From assembly GCA_977017575.1 (NCBI GenBank), contig CDRNVI010000009.1:372001-436000 (forward strand): a stretch of 64,000 nt of DNA, read 5' to 3'. Below the pieces are notes generated by a model. The model was not told the DNA's origin and did no database searches. It saw only the letters and a list, made by a program, of their open reading frames with translations. The stretch comes from Paramoeba atlantica (lineage: Eukaryota > Discosea). Shown here in pieces: positions 50,637 through 60,834 of this stretch (position 1 is the stretch's first letter; every line of letters starts with the position of its first letter). The translations under genes and the position numbers were made by a program.

Positions 50637-53600
50637 CTAAATTCCCAACTCTGCGGCACCCTTATCCTTCTCCAGAAAAGACCTCAGCTGTGAATGCACA
50701 ACGGCCCCATTTAACTCTTGCAGGTGGAGCTGAAATTCGAGGTGTACTTGCTTCCGGGGGAGACAGCACGCATCTGCTAGAGCACTCAGAAGGGACTTCG
50801 TGTTGTGGTGAAGCGCCCCCCCTGACAGCATTGGAATGCATCTGAACATGTCCTCAGGAATTGTGCCGGGTCGGACGTAAGTGTCATGCTTTCGTTTGAT
50901 GGCATCACGAAACAGCTTTGCACAGTTTGTACCTAGGTTCGATGGCGCTAATTCATGAATTACGGTGAAATCATAAAAATTTTCCCCTGTATTCCAAAAA
51001 ACGACAAGGTCAGGTCCTGATCTTCGAAAAGAACGCCCACCGCATACCTTTTCATGCGTCCGCCGGTAATCGGAGTCCACTTTCTGGTTACACTGCGTGC
51101 ACGCATATGTCGAGAAATTACGCGGTTCTTTTTCGCATGGAATGCCTGCCTTCAAACAGAGCTCGTAAAGAAAATTGACTAGCGAATTATGTTTTGTAGT
51201 TGCGTTTAAGCCTGGGCACTTCGAACACCCGGGGATGTGTGTTAAAATTGTTTGCGATTCTAGTAGCATTTTGCAACCCGGGCAGAGCAATTGCTTAGGT
51301 AGACTCGGATGAGCAATACCCAATCTCGGCATCATTGCAAGCGAGAACAAATGCGAGGGCACAAATTTTGCATTGGACATAACCCATTCTGCATTACCCG
51401 TGTAACTTACCGCTTTCAGGATGGAGGCATTATTCGCTGTCGATGATGTTAAAGATTCCCACGCCTGCGTATGTAGTTTTGCCGCTACTGTGTGTTCGTC
51501 GAATGGCACGTTTTTGTCCTTGTCGCTGTGGGCGCTGTCGCTTGTGTTTACTTCACGTTGTTCAGTCCGAGCTGAAAGATTTTTTGGGCGCTCAAAAACC
51601 GAAAACCATGAAGATTCAAAAGCGGCATGTCTCGTTGGAAGGCACGCTGTTAAACCTAACCCGCCTTTCTTCACCGGTAGCCTGATTTGCGTTATTTGCT
51701 CCTTTGTGAGTGATCCGAACCAGGATTGTAGAACGTCTTCCACCTCTTTATCAAAACGTTCTGTCAATGCCTCCGAAGCATCGGGATGGTGCACCCGCAT
51801 TTGATATCTTTGTCGGACGTTAACGCATTTTGACAACAATTTCGAAGAAGTATTGTTTAACCCCATGAGTTTCAGACGACGGAAAATGTCGCTGTGTTTC
51901 TGGAGAGAAGTAAGAAGTTGCTCACTGATCTTAGAGTCCTCCCCAATGAATGCGCCTAAAGTCTTCAATGTGTGTTCCGCATTTCTTACCTCTGCATCGC
52001 ATAACTCTTGAGGCATAGGTACTTTTCTCATCCCTCCAAACCACAAGCATTTGTGCGTTGATACTACGAGGCTAAAGTCTTTCAACAGGGCTTGGAGCCG
52101 GGTAAATGCTTTCGAAAGTTGAACTGCGTCATTTGATACAAGATTAACGTCGTCGACGTAAGCATGGACGTTGACTTCCGGAAACTCCCCGGCAAGGGTC
52201 TCTAGTATCGGCTGCAGAAAGGCGCAAAAATATATAGTGGAAAGCGTTGAACCTTGTCTGACTCCATTAGTGCTTTTGACAATCCCAGCCAGCCCATTGG
52301 TAGTTGTCCCGTAAAACAATAATTCGGAGGGTTCCGCATATTCTGCATGAAAGAATCGTTGAAAAGGGCGGAGCGTTGAAAGACCAAAAATATGCTTCGC
52401 TATGTTCTCTCTTGAAGGGGAATTAAACGCATTTTTTAGGTCTATTGATAAGATGCATGCCCCCGTTCTGTAGCGTTCATTTAATGTGTGAATGATACGT
52501 TCGCACCCAGCCTTCGACAGCACGCCCTGTTGTATCGGAGTGAAAAGTGGCTGAAGAACGGTTTCGTAACGTTGAACAAGGACATTTCCCGCGAGCTTCA
52601 TAAAAACCTCCCCGATTGCAACTGGTCGTACTCCTCCTCCTGACTTTTCAATCGCTACCAGTCTTGCTCGGGTCAGTCGCTGCATTAGCTCTTGGGATAG
52701 CACACCATTGATCAAATCCATTAGCATATGACACAGATTTGTGCCGCAAATCGGGTCGTCGATGAGAATCCGCACTATGCTGTCGGTTGTGCCCGTCGGA
52801 CCGGGACTTACTCCCTTTGCCAACCGCGTTCCCGCAGCCCGAAGCTCAGAGATGTCTAATCCCGTCAGCAATGGCGCGCTACTTGGCAAATCAAATTTGT
52901 ACTCATGCTGTGGGTGTAAGTCTTTCAATTTCTCCAATGTTTGATCATCAGTTAGTGTTTTTTGAACAAATTTCTGGTCCATGACTTTCGCAGCCTTACT
53001 TGTGCAACCTTCCATGAAGAGACGCGTTGCCTTTTTGATAGCCCGTTTATCGGCAGCGTTTTCTGCAGATTGTGGTTGTCGCGGCGTGCCGTCATCCATC
53101 TTAGTGTCCGTCTCAAAAGGACGACGACGTCGTCGACGATTGGATACCTCTCGTATTGTGGCCAAGGAGAATTTCATCGCTGAGAGAACGCCCTGCCAGA
53201 TTTTGTGAAGTTGTGGGTACGTACTGTTGGTGTACTCGCTCATAATTTCTCTGTACGATGAAACTACCGCAGGCATCATTTCCGGTTTTATTACACGTGA
53301 CGTCGGAATTGGATCATAATCCAGGTCCTTGGATGTCCAACCTTCTTTCGACTTCAATTTCTGTTGCTCGGCTGATTGTCCCATCATGACACTCTCTTCC
53401 TGGCCTTCGGATTGGTTATTGAAATTGGTGGATTTGCAGTCGGGCGCAGGAGCGTGCCATATGATTCTGTGCGTCCTAACATTCTCATGAGGCGGCAGTG
53501 TACCGATGAACTCTTCGCCAACCTTATGACCTACGATGCCTACGTAGCTGATATTTAACTTCCACGTTCCTTTTCTACGGTATACGCTGGATACTTTACC

Positions 53601-55148
53601 CAATGAGACGTTGACCTCATCTTGCCTATCAAACGACCACGCGACAGAACACATCGCTCCCTTTCTGATGTGTTCAGACCACGATCGGATTTCACTTGCC
53701 GGGATGGGGAAATCCTGATTTGAGCACGATGCTAGTGTTTCGCAAATTTCCGTCGATTTAGCGTTCATGTCAAACTGGACCCTGATCGGTGTATCTCGGG
53801 GGTTCTGAGACCCCGCTTCATCAAGCTGTGGAGAACCGTCGGAAGAGTGATTTGCAGAGTCTCGTACCTGCGACACCTCTTCTACCGTGTTTTCTTCAAG
53901 CTGTTCTTCAAGCTGTGAAGGACCGTCGGAAGAATGATGCGCAGAGTCCCTTATCTGCGACGCCTCTTCTGCCATGTTTTCAAAAGTTAATTCATATGGC
54001 ACTTGGAGAGGACTCGGGAGCTCCTGCGAATCCTTCGACCTGTCTGAGTTTGAGAACTGCCTGTCCTCTGAATTCCGCGGCGTAGAGTTGCAGTCAAAGA
54101 AGGGACGTTCGGACTTCGGCGTACTTTGCGGCTCCTTACTTATACCCGAAGTTTGAGTTGGGGTTAACGGTGTGTCCGGTGTTTCTGAAAACACGGGGCA
54201 ATGTTCGTGTGTCTTTCCTTCAGAAATTTCTTCCGCGTCAGGTGTTTTTGCCTCACTGAAATCTGCCTCGCGTTTTGCTGCACACGGATTTGTTTCTTGT
54301 GATTCGGAACCTCCTCCGGACGCGGTGGTGTTTAGTGTTGCTGAATTGGCTCTGCGAACCGTGTCGAAATCTGGTCCCGCGTCTGGTTGTAAGGCTGAGC
54401 GCGATTCTGGTTGCACGCCTGTTTGGAAAATCGAAGGTGACACGCATACTCCAGAATACTCGTCACTTGACAGTGAGGGCAGCGTCGCAGACAAAGAAGG
54501 CAGCGTGTTTGATATTAGGCTTGCAATGGGCTTTAAAGACTGAACTACAGCGGTGGCTGACGGTAACTTGAACTTATATCCCTCAGGACGACGAATCCGA
54601 ATTAGTGAACTGACTTTTTCTTGCCTCGATGCGGCCGCTTCTTGATCTTTTCTTTCCTTTGCCTTCCTTTCTGCTTCATCCACTTGTTTCTTCAGCTCGT
54701 GAAAGGACATTCGAAAACCTTTTCTGAAATTCTTTTTCGCGTATGGCGGCGTTACCGGTCGAGGGGGCGCTGTTTCTGTCGGCGATTCTTGGCTATTGAA
54801 TTCTTGGCTATTGAATTCTGAAAAATCCTGACGGGCGCTGTCGACTCGCGGTTGTATCGGTTTGTCCAGCGGTAATGACGGTAATGGCGCCGGAGGTGTC
54901 GACGGCAGGTGGCGTGTCAACGAGGGACTCATCGAGGGCGGGGGAGTTAGCAATCGCGGGGGTGTACGTGGCGATGGTGTGCGTGGCGGTGCGAGCGATG
55001 GCGTCGGCAGTGAAGAATGCGTCGCTGGCGGAGGTGTCTTATATGGGGGCGGTGCGAGCGACGGGGGAGGCAATGAAGAATGCGTCGCTGGAGGAGGTGT
55101 CTTATGTGGGGGCGGATCGCTCGACGGAGGTTTCGTTCTGGCGGGCAC
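50637..55148 (-). CDS. B6 protein: Pro-rich N-terminus, WxF, RT, zinc knuckle, RLE (1503 aa)
   Basis: No ATG is near the 5' end. The frame opens just upstream of a GTG at 55148, so the start is uncertain. Residues 1-100 are Pro-rich with a doubled unit of about 23 residues (KTPPPATHSSLP). A basic helical stretch (ELKKQVDEAERKAKERKDQE) may form a coiled coil. Then come FFDCNSTP, WxF (KGAMCSVAWSFDRQDEVNVS to NVRTHRIIWH), an RRRRRRPFE cluster, RT with RPVAIGEVF, ILSIDLKNAFNSPSREN, GVRQGSTLSTIYF and HAYVDDVNL, thumb LPVKKGGLGLTA, knuckle CPGCKMLL, HIPGC, TKHN, then CTQCNQKV, and RLE RSGPDLVVFW, ENFYDFTVIHE. Every motif is present and no stop interrupts it, so it may be recent and possibly active. 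Confidence 0.85.
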   Translation of the reverse strand: MPARTKPPSSDPPPHKTPPPATHSSLPPPSLAPPPYKTPPPATHSSLPTPSLAPPRTPSPRTPPRLLTPPPSMSPSLTRHLPSTPPAPLPSLPLDKPIQPRVDSARQDFSEFNSQEFNSQESPTETAPPRPVTPPYAKKNFRKGFRMSFHELKKQVDEAERKAKERKDQEAAASRQEKVSSLIRIRRPEGYKFKLPSATAVVQSLKPIASLISNTLPSLSATLPSLSSDEYSGVCVSPSIFQTGVQPESRSALQPDAGPDFDTVRRANSATLNTTASGGGSESQETNPCAAKREADFSEAKTPDAEEISEGKTHEHCPVFSETPDTPLTPTQTSGISKEPQSTPKSERPFFDCNSTPRNSEDRQFSNSDRSKDSQELPSPLQVPYELTFENMAEEASQIRDSAHHSSDGPSQLEEQLEENTVEEVSQVRDSANHSSDGSPQLDEAGSQNPRDTPIRVQFDMNAKSTEICETLASCSNQDFPIPASEIRSWSEHIRKGAMCSVAWSFDRQDEVNVSLGKVSSVYRRKGTWKLNISYVGIVGHKVGEEFIGTLPPHENVRTHRIIWHAPAPDCKSTNFNNQSEGQEESVMMGQSAEQQKLKSKEGWTSKDLDYDPIPTSRVIKPEMMPAVVSSYREIMSEYTNSTYPQLHKIWQGVLSAMKFSLATIREVSNRRRRRRPFETDTKMDDGTPRQPQSAENAADKRAIKKATRLFMEGCTSKAAKVMDQKFVQKTLTDDQTLEKLKDLHPQHEYKFDLPSSAPLLTGLDISELRAAGTRLAKGVSPGPTGTTDSIVRILIDDPICGTNLCHMLMDLINGVLSQELMQRLTRARLVAIEKSGGGVRPVAIGEVFMKLAGNVLVQRYETVLQPLFTPIQQGVLSKAGCERIIHTLNERYRTGACILSIDLKNAFNSPSRENIAKHIFGLSTLRPFQRFFHAEYAEPSELLFYGTTTNGLAGIVKSTNGVRQGSTLSTIYFCAFLQPILETLAGEFPEVNVHAYVDDVNLVSNDAVQLSKAFTRLQALLKDFSLVVSTHKCLWFGGMRKVPMPQELCDAEVRNAEHTLKTLGAFIGEDSKISEQLLTSLQKHSDIFRRLKLMGLNNTSSKLLSKCVNVRQRYQMRVHHPDASEALTERFDKEVEDVLQSWFGSLTKEQITQIRLPVKKGGLGLTACLPTRHAAFESSWFSVFERPKNLSARTEQREVNTSDSAHSDKDKNVPFDEHTVAAKLHTQAWESLTSSTANNASILKAVSYTGNAEWVMSNAKFVPSHLFSLAMMPRLGIAHPSLPKQLLCPGCKMLLESQTILTHIPGCSKCPGLNATTKHNSLVNFLYELCLKAGIPCEKEPRNFSTYACTQCNQKVDSDYRRTHEKVCGGRSFRRSGPDLVVFWNTGENFYDFTVIHELAPSNLGTNCAKLFRDAIKRKHDTYVRPGTIPEDMFRCIPMLSGGALHHNTKSLLSALADACCLPRKQVHLEFQLHLQELNGAVVHSQLRSFLEKDKGAAELGI

Positions 55149-55200
55149 GGATTTCTTGCTGCGTCGGGCAGGTTGCTGCGTCGGGCAGGCTGCCGTTCAG
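50637..55200 (-). mobile_element. RLE-B copy B6, longest copy
   Basis: Minus-strand element with one very long frame. No poly(A) or TSD could be placed at either end. The 5' side merges into an RNase H fragment at about 55200-55265, where a 17-bp CCTGCCCGACGCAGCAA motif is doubled. Confidence 0.75.
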
Positions 55201-55264
55201 ACGAAATTGACGGAGCCATCGATGTTTTGTGCTGCTGTGCCAGAATGATACTCCATATATTCAT

Positions 55265-55570
55265 ATAGGGCTCCGCGACGCTTATAGACTCAGATGTTGC
55301 ACTTTCCTTTGCAATTTGGTCCACATGTTCATTCCTTGAATTACCACAATGTGCTCTGACTTTGACAACTAGAATTTCATGTTTCTTGTTTATTTCCTGT
55401 GCTAGACTGTTTATTTGAATCAACAAATCGGCATTCTCAAGTCCATCATAATGACCCAGTTGATATGCGCGACGGTAATTGTGCCAGAAATTCCATGTAT
55501 GCTCGGAGTCTACGTGTACTATGAAAGATACGTTCTTTTCTTGACCAGATGATAATGCCAATAAGAAAGC
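55265..55570 (-). pseudogene. ING-type RNase H fragment
   Basis: Minus strand reads FIVHVDSEHTWNFWHNYRR, NADLLIQINSLAQEINKK and VKVRAHCGNSRNEHVDQIA, matching HTDSFYVWNFFHYTRLRRR and KVKSHNGNPHNEKADALA in ING copy 1. Only the second half of RNase H is present, between a WxF ORF and B6. Confidence 0.7.
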
Positions 55571-56191
55571 TTATTCAACGGAGGGAGTCTTGATTTTGTT
55601 AATCTTCACTTCGTTAATCGACCAAATTTTGATCTTCGCGGATTGCGGAAGGTGAAGAAGACCAGCGGGTCCTTCGCTACCCTCTTTAGGTTTGTATGCA
55701 ATCGTGAGCTTCACTAAACCTCGACGCACCGTTCTCTTGGACACCGCACCTTCACTGGTATATGTCTCTTTCTCATTGAATCCCCATCGTATTTCGCACG
55801 TGCTACCCTTTCCCCAGTCCTTTATGATGTCGAGAACGCGATCCGGCGCCTTGGGAAACCTTCCGCTCGTTGCTAGCTGGTCACCGTCCGTGGACATCGT
55901 ATCTGAGGTATCGCTGCCAAAGCTGTCTCGTGAATCGGCATCTGAGGTTACATTCGACGTACAATCTATTGGAGACAAATATATTTCGGCATCATCGCGT
56001 GCTCTGGCCTTGATTCGTTCTCGAGGTGGAAAGTCGTACGCTCCATGGTCTGCCCATGATTTCGAAAGTTCCTTCTCACTCGTCACTATTCTGATTCGCG
56101 GAATCTTCTTGGGATTGGATTGTAAGCTATTCTTCCGATCAGCGTGTGAAAAGTTCACCCCTGGGAGAGTGTTGCCGTGGGGGGTGGACAT
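55571..56191 (-). CDS. WxF-domain-like protein, 206 aa, function unknown
   Basis: ATG at 56191 (MSTPHGNTLPGVNFSH) to the stop at 55571. The N-terminal half is acidic and Ser-rich (SDADSRDSFGSDTSD). The C-terminal half has WGKGSTCEIRWGFNEKETY, TSEGAVSKRTVRRGLVKLTI and LPQSAKIKIWSINEVK, following the RLE-B WxF domain motif by motif: G..C...W.F, a beta hairpin, then a closing I.W. As a short free-standing ORF it could be the first ORF of an ING-like element, since an RNase H piece follows at once, or a relic of an RLE-B N-terminus. Confidence 0.5.
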   Translation of the reverse strand: MSTPHGNTLPGVNFSHADRKNSLQSNPKKIPRIRIVTSEKELSKSWADHGAYDFPPRERIKARARDDAEIYLSPIDCTSNVTSDADSRDSFGSDTSDTMSTDGDQLATSGRFPKAPDRVLDIIKDWGKGSTCEIRWGFNEKETYTSEGAVSKRTVRRGLVKLTIAYKPKEGSEGPAGLLHLPQSAKIKIWSINEVKINKIKTPSVE

Positions 56192-56540
56192 AATTGTAAG
56201 AGTAAAAAATAGGAAATCTTTAACGGTGAATTTTGAATACACGATAAATCAAGAATACCACAATAGTAAGTCAGATGACGAAGTAAAAAACAATGTATTT
56301 TTTTTTTAGATGACGATAGCAATGTGTTTTGCACTTATTACAACTGTCCAATTACGTATCCAAAAGTCTTAATCCCGAAACTAGCAAACCAAAAACTAGC
56401 AAACCCCTACCTCCCTTCAAAACGCCAACCCCGTACCTTAAAATCCGCAGGAAATCCGGACGCTGGCCACATCCCCCCATCATAGAAAAGGGCCCCCCAC
56501 CCAAGAAAACTCCCAAGAAAAGCCGCGGGTTCCACGAAGA
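56192..56540 (-). other. 3' end region of A8 and unassigned sequence
   Basis: Downstream of the A8 stop. The first 150 bp are C- and A-rich with AACTAGCAAA-type repeats, weakly like the distal RLE-A 3' UTR. The canonical stems are not visible and there is only a 10-nt T run near 56300. The rest shows nothing I can name. Confidence 0.35.
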
Positions 56541-57921
56541 CTACTCTTCGTTCCCGTACCCATTAACACAGATATCGGGGGAGGCGGCGGGGAGGCGCAG
56601 TACAAGCATACGAGCTTGTGTCCTCATGAGGGCGACGTTCAGCGTTGTCACCAGTTGATGAAGGGCTTCACCCTTCGAGAGTCCCCCGGAGTACGCTGAC
56701 CGTGAAGCAGCTACCTCCTTGAGAATGGCGAAGGCACTGGGACTCCATGCCCCGTAGGTCTCCACCACCATAGCACCAAACCTGTGGCGTGCGGCTTCTG
56801 CTTCCTCTCTTTGTTTCTTTTTGTTTTCCGTCGCGTAGCGCTCCGCGAAAGACCCCGCTGCCACCCAGTTAGCGTCACGGACTAAGTCCGTATACTTTGG
56901 CTGCTGGACGTGAGTGACAGCGAAGTCTAATACGAGAGACTGGCCTACGTCGAATGTGGAAAGAAATACGTCCGCTGGCCTGGTGAGGGTGCCTCCGGGG
57001 CCCGTATTCCCCAGACTCACTTCTCGCCGTGGGGTAAACCCGGCTTTGGCACACTCTGTTGTGAACTGTCCCGCAATGGCGTTGTGCCGTGCGATTATGC
57101 CGTGCCCGCACTTGCATACCAGTGCGTGGTCACCCTCGGGGTCAAGCGGCAACGAGCATTTCTCCAGAGGACAGGGCCGGAAAGCTGGGTAAATAGTATC
57201 CCCGAGCCACCAACGCACAAGAGTACGGAATTCAGTCGGTGTGTAGGCTAAGCCGCTTTTCTTGGAAGGGATTACGAAAGCCCACTCCGAGGCCCCTTCT
57301 CCCGTTTCCGATGTCCATCTGGCCCTCGTTCGAAGGTCGGCACGAGCAAACGACTCCCGAAATTCGTAGGAAGCGATGGCATGACTCAGATCGCGTTGGC
57401 GAGGAATTACCAGCTCTGTGCTAGGTTCTTGTGCATCGTTATTCGAGTTAAGCGTGGTCATCGACAATGCGAGGCTTTTTGATATTAATCCGCACTGTTC
57501 GACGACTGCCGTCCCGGTGCGTTTGTTGACCTCCCGAACAGCTTGGGTGAACCCCTCAGCGTCCTCTGGGTCCCACCGGTCTTTGTTTGATGCAAAAGCG
57601 ACGGAGGCTACGTAGGCGGAACTCGCGTGTTCCTCCGCTGACCGGAGCCCCAACCCCCCGTACCGCTTTTCACGTTGAGCCTGGCGTCGGGCCCCATCGC
57701 TCAGAGGGCGAAAGAAGTGTTCAGTGGTACGCTGGACGGCATCGTCTAGGCGTTTGCAGATATCCTGTAGTTCAGCTGTCGGAGTGGATCTGAGAGAGTA
57801 CACCATTTGACAGAAACCTGTACAGTGTCGGATCAGAGACAATGCAATCTGGGGATCATCAAGCGTGGTTATGGCCTCCAACGACTCTTCGGCTAAGTCG
57901 ATTGCGTTTTGGAGGAAGAAC
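56541..57921 (-). pseudogene. A8 protein, C-terminal part: thumb, knuckle, RLE
   Basis: About 460 codons open, from FFLQNAIDLAEESLEAI to the stop. It contains YGGLGLRSAEEHASSAY, TRARWTSETGEGASEWAF, the knuckle (CPLEKCSLP, HALVC, ARHN) and the RLE (LTRPADVFLS, VLDFAVTH). With the SL-derived insert set aside, this continues FCREFFLQN from the N-terminal part, so the original frame was whole. Confidence 0.85.
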
Positions 57922-57934
57922 TCTCGGCAAAATT

Positions 57935-58002
57935 TAACGATAAATAACGATAAATTTAACGAATATCTTTAACGATAAAGATACAGTTTTTTTTTTTGGA
58001 TT
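57935..58002 (+). other. SL-derived micro-insertion with TSD
   Basis: 68 bp between TCTCGGCAAAATT at 57922-57934 and the same 13 bp at 58003-58015. Plus strand: several partial restarts of the leader's first bases (TAACGATAAA, TAACGATAAA, TTTAACGA), then CTTTAACGATAAAGATACAG, a run of 11 T and GGATT. It looks like an insertion whose template was almost only the spliced leader. Confidence 0.75.
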
Positions 58003-58015
58003 TCTCGGCAAAATT

Positions 58016-60740
58016 GGGTGGATCCAACCGGGCTCCCCAAAATATGGAAATTACCTTCCCCATTTTTGTTCAAACCGGGAATGTCGGGGAAAAGGGAAGA
58101 ACGGTGGGAGGAAGCGGGGTGTGATATAAGCTCGCACTTTGCTACGTTGAGGTGTAATCCCCATTTTGGGCCGGTTATCGCAATCACGTCTAGAGCATGC
58201 CGTACGTCGCAAGATGGTCCTGCTAGTACCCCGTCATCCAAGAACCACAAGTTGAGGTCGAGGTTTGGGGCGGCCACACGGATTTTCCATGCGACTTCTT
58301 TCATGACCAGTGAGAAAAGAAGAGGTCCAAGCGGGTCGCCTTGCTGTACCCCTTCGGAGGATTCGATGGTCCGGGAACCAAAGGTAAGAATGCTTCCCGC
58401 ATTGTAGCACCATTCCACATAGCAACCCAGTTTAGGGAAGTGGCGGCGCGCTAGGGCCGTAAAAGAATCTCGCGAAACATTATTAAATGCGTTTTTTAGA
58501 TCGACTTTACAAAGTATGAAGTCGTCGTCGTCAATGTGTTCAGCGATGGTCTTCCGGCAGAGATGTATCACACGCTCTGAACCCGCAGGTGTGGCTACAC
58601 CATACTGGTGTCCTTTGAAAAGTTTGCGGGCTTGTTCTTTAGCCGCGAAGCAGGCTACTTTGCTTGTCAGGCGACGAAGAGTTTCCCCTGCGGCAATAGG
58701 GCGTACGTCACGTTCCCCTTTCTTCAGGGCGCACAACCGACCACCTGCATAGTGACCTTTGACTTCTAACGGCACTTTTCCTGCGAGCATGTGGTTGACG
58801 AACTTAGTGAGAGTGCCCAGAGGGTCGGTATAAGCGTCGTGATGATATTGCATGGCTGTCTGAAGGTGCTCGGGTCGCAGACCAAAGGCCCCACCTGAGG
58901 ACCCTCGGTGAAAGGTGGAAAGAGATTCGGCCACTTCTTCCTCAGTCGCTTTAAGTGGCTCAACGTCCCGAGCCGGAAAGCAGTCCACGTTGGAGGTGGA
59001 GAGTCTGGGTGGGTGCTTAGACAGGAGTTTCGCATAGGTCGCTTCATCGTCAGGGGCGAGAGGTTCAGAAGTCAGGGCAGTCATAGCGCGAGAAAGCTCC
59101 GAGTCGCGAACAAGCCGTTTAGCGCGTAAAGCCGCTTTCTTGATCTCTTCGTCAATGTCTTGCGCTTGTGCTACACTTTTCTTTTTCCGTACGAGACTAG
59201 AAACCGCTTCGTTCCATAGCGCTAAGAATTCTCCATTGCGCCATCTAGCTAGACACTTCTTCACATGGGAAGCGTACGACGATTTCGCGCGGTTACCTCC
59301 GCGGTGGGGGGCAGGTAAAACGCACTTGGGCAACATGGCGAGAAGCGTCCACGCTTGGAGTGTGTTTTCGCAGATCGCCGTGGATATACATCCACAAAGC
59401 GTCTTGGCCCATTCTTGTCGGCAGCGATCTGGGATGTCCTTGCAAGTATTTATTGGCAGAGCGCTCACGGAAGATAAACTCGGAAGGGGTAGATCGAACT
59501 GGGCGCTCTGACTTTCCGTGGATTGGTCAGCTGGTGCGGAGGCCGCGCGAAGATATGGTTGGGGGGTGTCATTGAGATGAGGATTCGCTGCAGGGATGAT
59601 GTTGCTGCTCGGAGGGGTTGTCTGTGGGATTTGAGGTAGTGAACGGCGTGACGTGCAACTCTTCGTGTGCGTGTCCCGTTTGCCTAGGTCATAGTGTTTG
59701 TTGCACTCCTTGCAAAGAAAGCGACCTTCTTCTATCCACCACGTATCCGGGACCTGGTCCCCGTGTCTGTGGGCTATGTGGTTATAGAATGCTTGCCACT
59801 GCCCCCCGTGAGACAATGTTTTCCATGCGCATCCCTGGAAATGACACTTCCGTACGTTTACATTTTCGATGGATGCCTCTTCTCGTGTATGCCCTCTTCT
59901 CGTGGATGCCTCTTCTCGTGTAGCGTGGAGTGTCTTGGCTATGTGGTGGGGTTTCTCGGCGCCCATGGGCTCGGCGGGCCTGATTTTCGACACCTGGTGA
60001 CGTTTACGTTTCCCTGGCGATGTGGTTCGGTTCCGTCCGTCGTGGAACATTTCTCCCGAGGAGCTGTCCACATGTTCTGTTACAGGAGTACATGGCCTGG
60101 AGGAGTTCAAAATGGAGTCTGTGTTGTCCCGGTCTTCGCTGTCCACCCCGGACTCGGCACTCAGCTCGACAGTAGCCCCGAGCCTCGTACTCAACTGGGA
60201 GAGAGTGATACCCTTCGGGCGTTTCTTCTTTTTGCGTCCTCTACAACTTTTGGCCACTGAGAAATCGAGATCCGGAGGTGTAAGATCGGGAAATGCTAAC
60301 TTATTTTCCTCATAGTCGTATTCGGAGCGGCTCGACCTGAGGACCTTCCCCTTCACAGCCTGATTAGATTTTTTGAGCTGGCTGAGTGAAGATGGGTGGG
60401 TTCCTTCAAACTGAAACTCGGAACTCTCGGTCGACGAACTCACGGCCGGGAGGATGCTAGAGAAAAGTTCTTCTTTGGTGGCTGTGTTCTGGTGCCCTGT
60501 GTCTGGCGTTTCACCTTCTACCGAGTCTTTAATGTCGCGGGCAATCTTTTCGGCACGTTCCGACAATTCAGACGAGGTATCGGGTGGGAGAGGAGTGGTA
60601 TATAGACTCTCATCGTATGTGCTTACTCCCTCGACGAGATGTTTGTTTGCTTCAAATTGATTCCATGACCCTAGCTCATGCTCGTTCGCTTCTCGCTCGA
60701 AACCTGTGCCCTGCTTAGCTTTGGATCGGGTTGTGACCAT
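58016..60740 (-). pseudogene. A8 protein, N-terminal part: fingers and RT
   Basis: About 908 codons from ATG 60740 (MVTTRSKAKQGTGFERE). It shares GSWNQFEAN and TYDESLYTTPLP with A3. Finger 1 is CHFQGCAWKT with HIAHRH and finger 2 is FLCKECNKHYD with a His/Cys pair. RT has RPIAAGETLRRL, CKVDLKNAFNNVSR, GVQQGDPLGPLLF and catalytic FLDDGVLAG. It ends in GSPVGSTQFC at the SL-derived insert. All RT motifs are intact. The start is the first ATG after the leader. Confidence 0.85.
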
Positions 60741-60768
60741 AGGGCGTAAGAATGAGATAAAGAAAAGA

Positions 60769-60804
60769 CAACAAGGTACAGAAACTGTATCTTTATCGTT
60801 AAAG
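60769..60804 (-). other. Spliced-leader exon at the start of A8
   Basis: Minus strand carries the same 36 nt as at 21088, followed by TCTTTTCTTTATCTC, a UTR different from that of A3. Upstream (60805-60815) the minus strand reads TTATCGTTATC, which is complementary to the leader start TAACGATAA, so the end looks like a fold-back. Confidence 0.8.
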
Positions 60805-60834
60805 ATAACGATAATTAATGTATTTTTTTTTTTT

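Larger units (their letters stand above)
56541..60804 (-). mobile_element. RLE-A copy A8 with SL at its start
   Basis: Minus strand. SL at 60769-60804, 28-nt 5' UTR, ATG at 60740, coding to 56541. It is interrupted only by a 68-bp insert (57935-58002) with a 13-bp TSD. The standard structured 3' UTR is not evident downstream. Confidence 0.85.
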
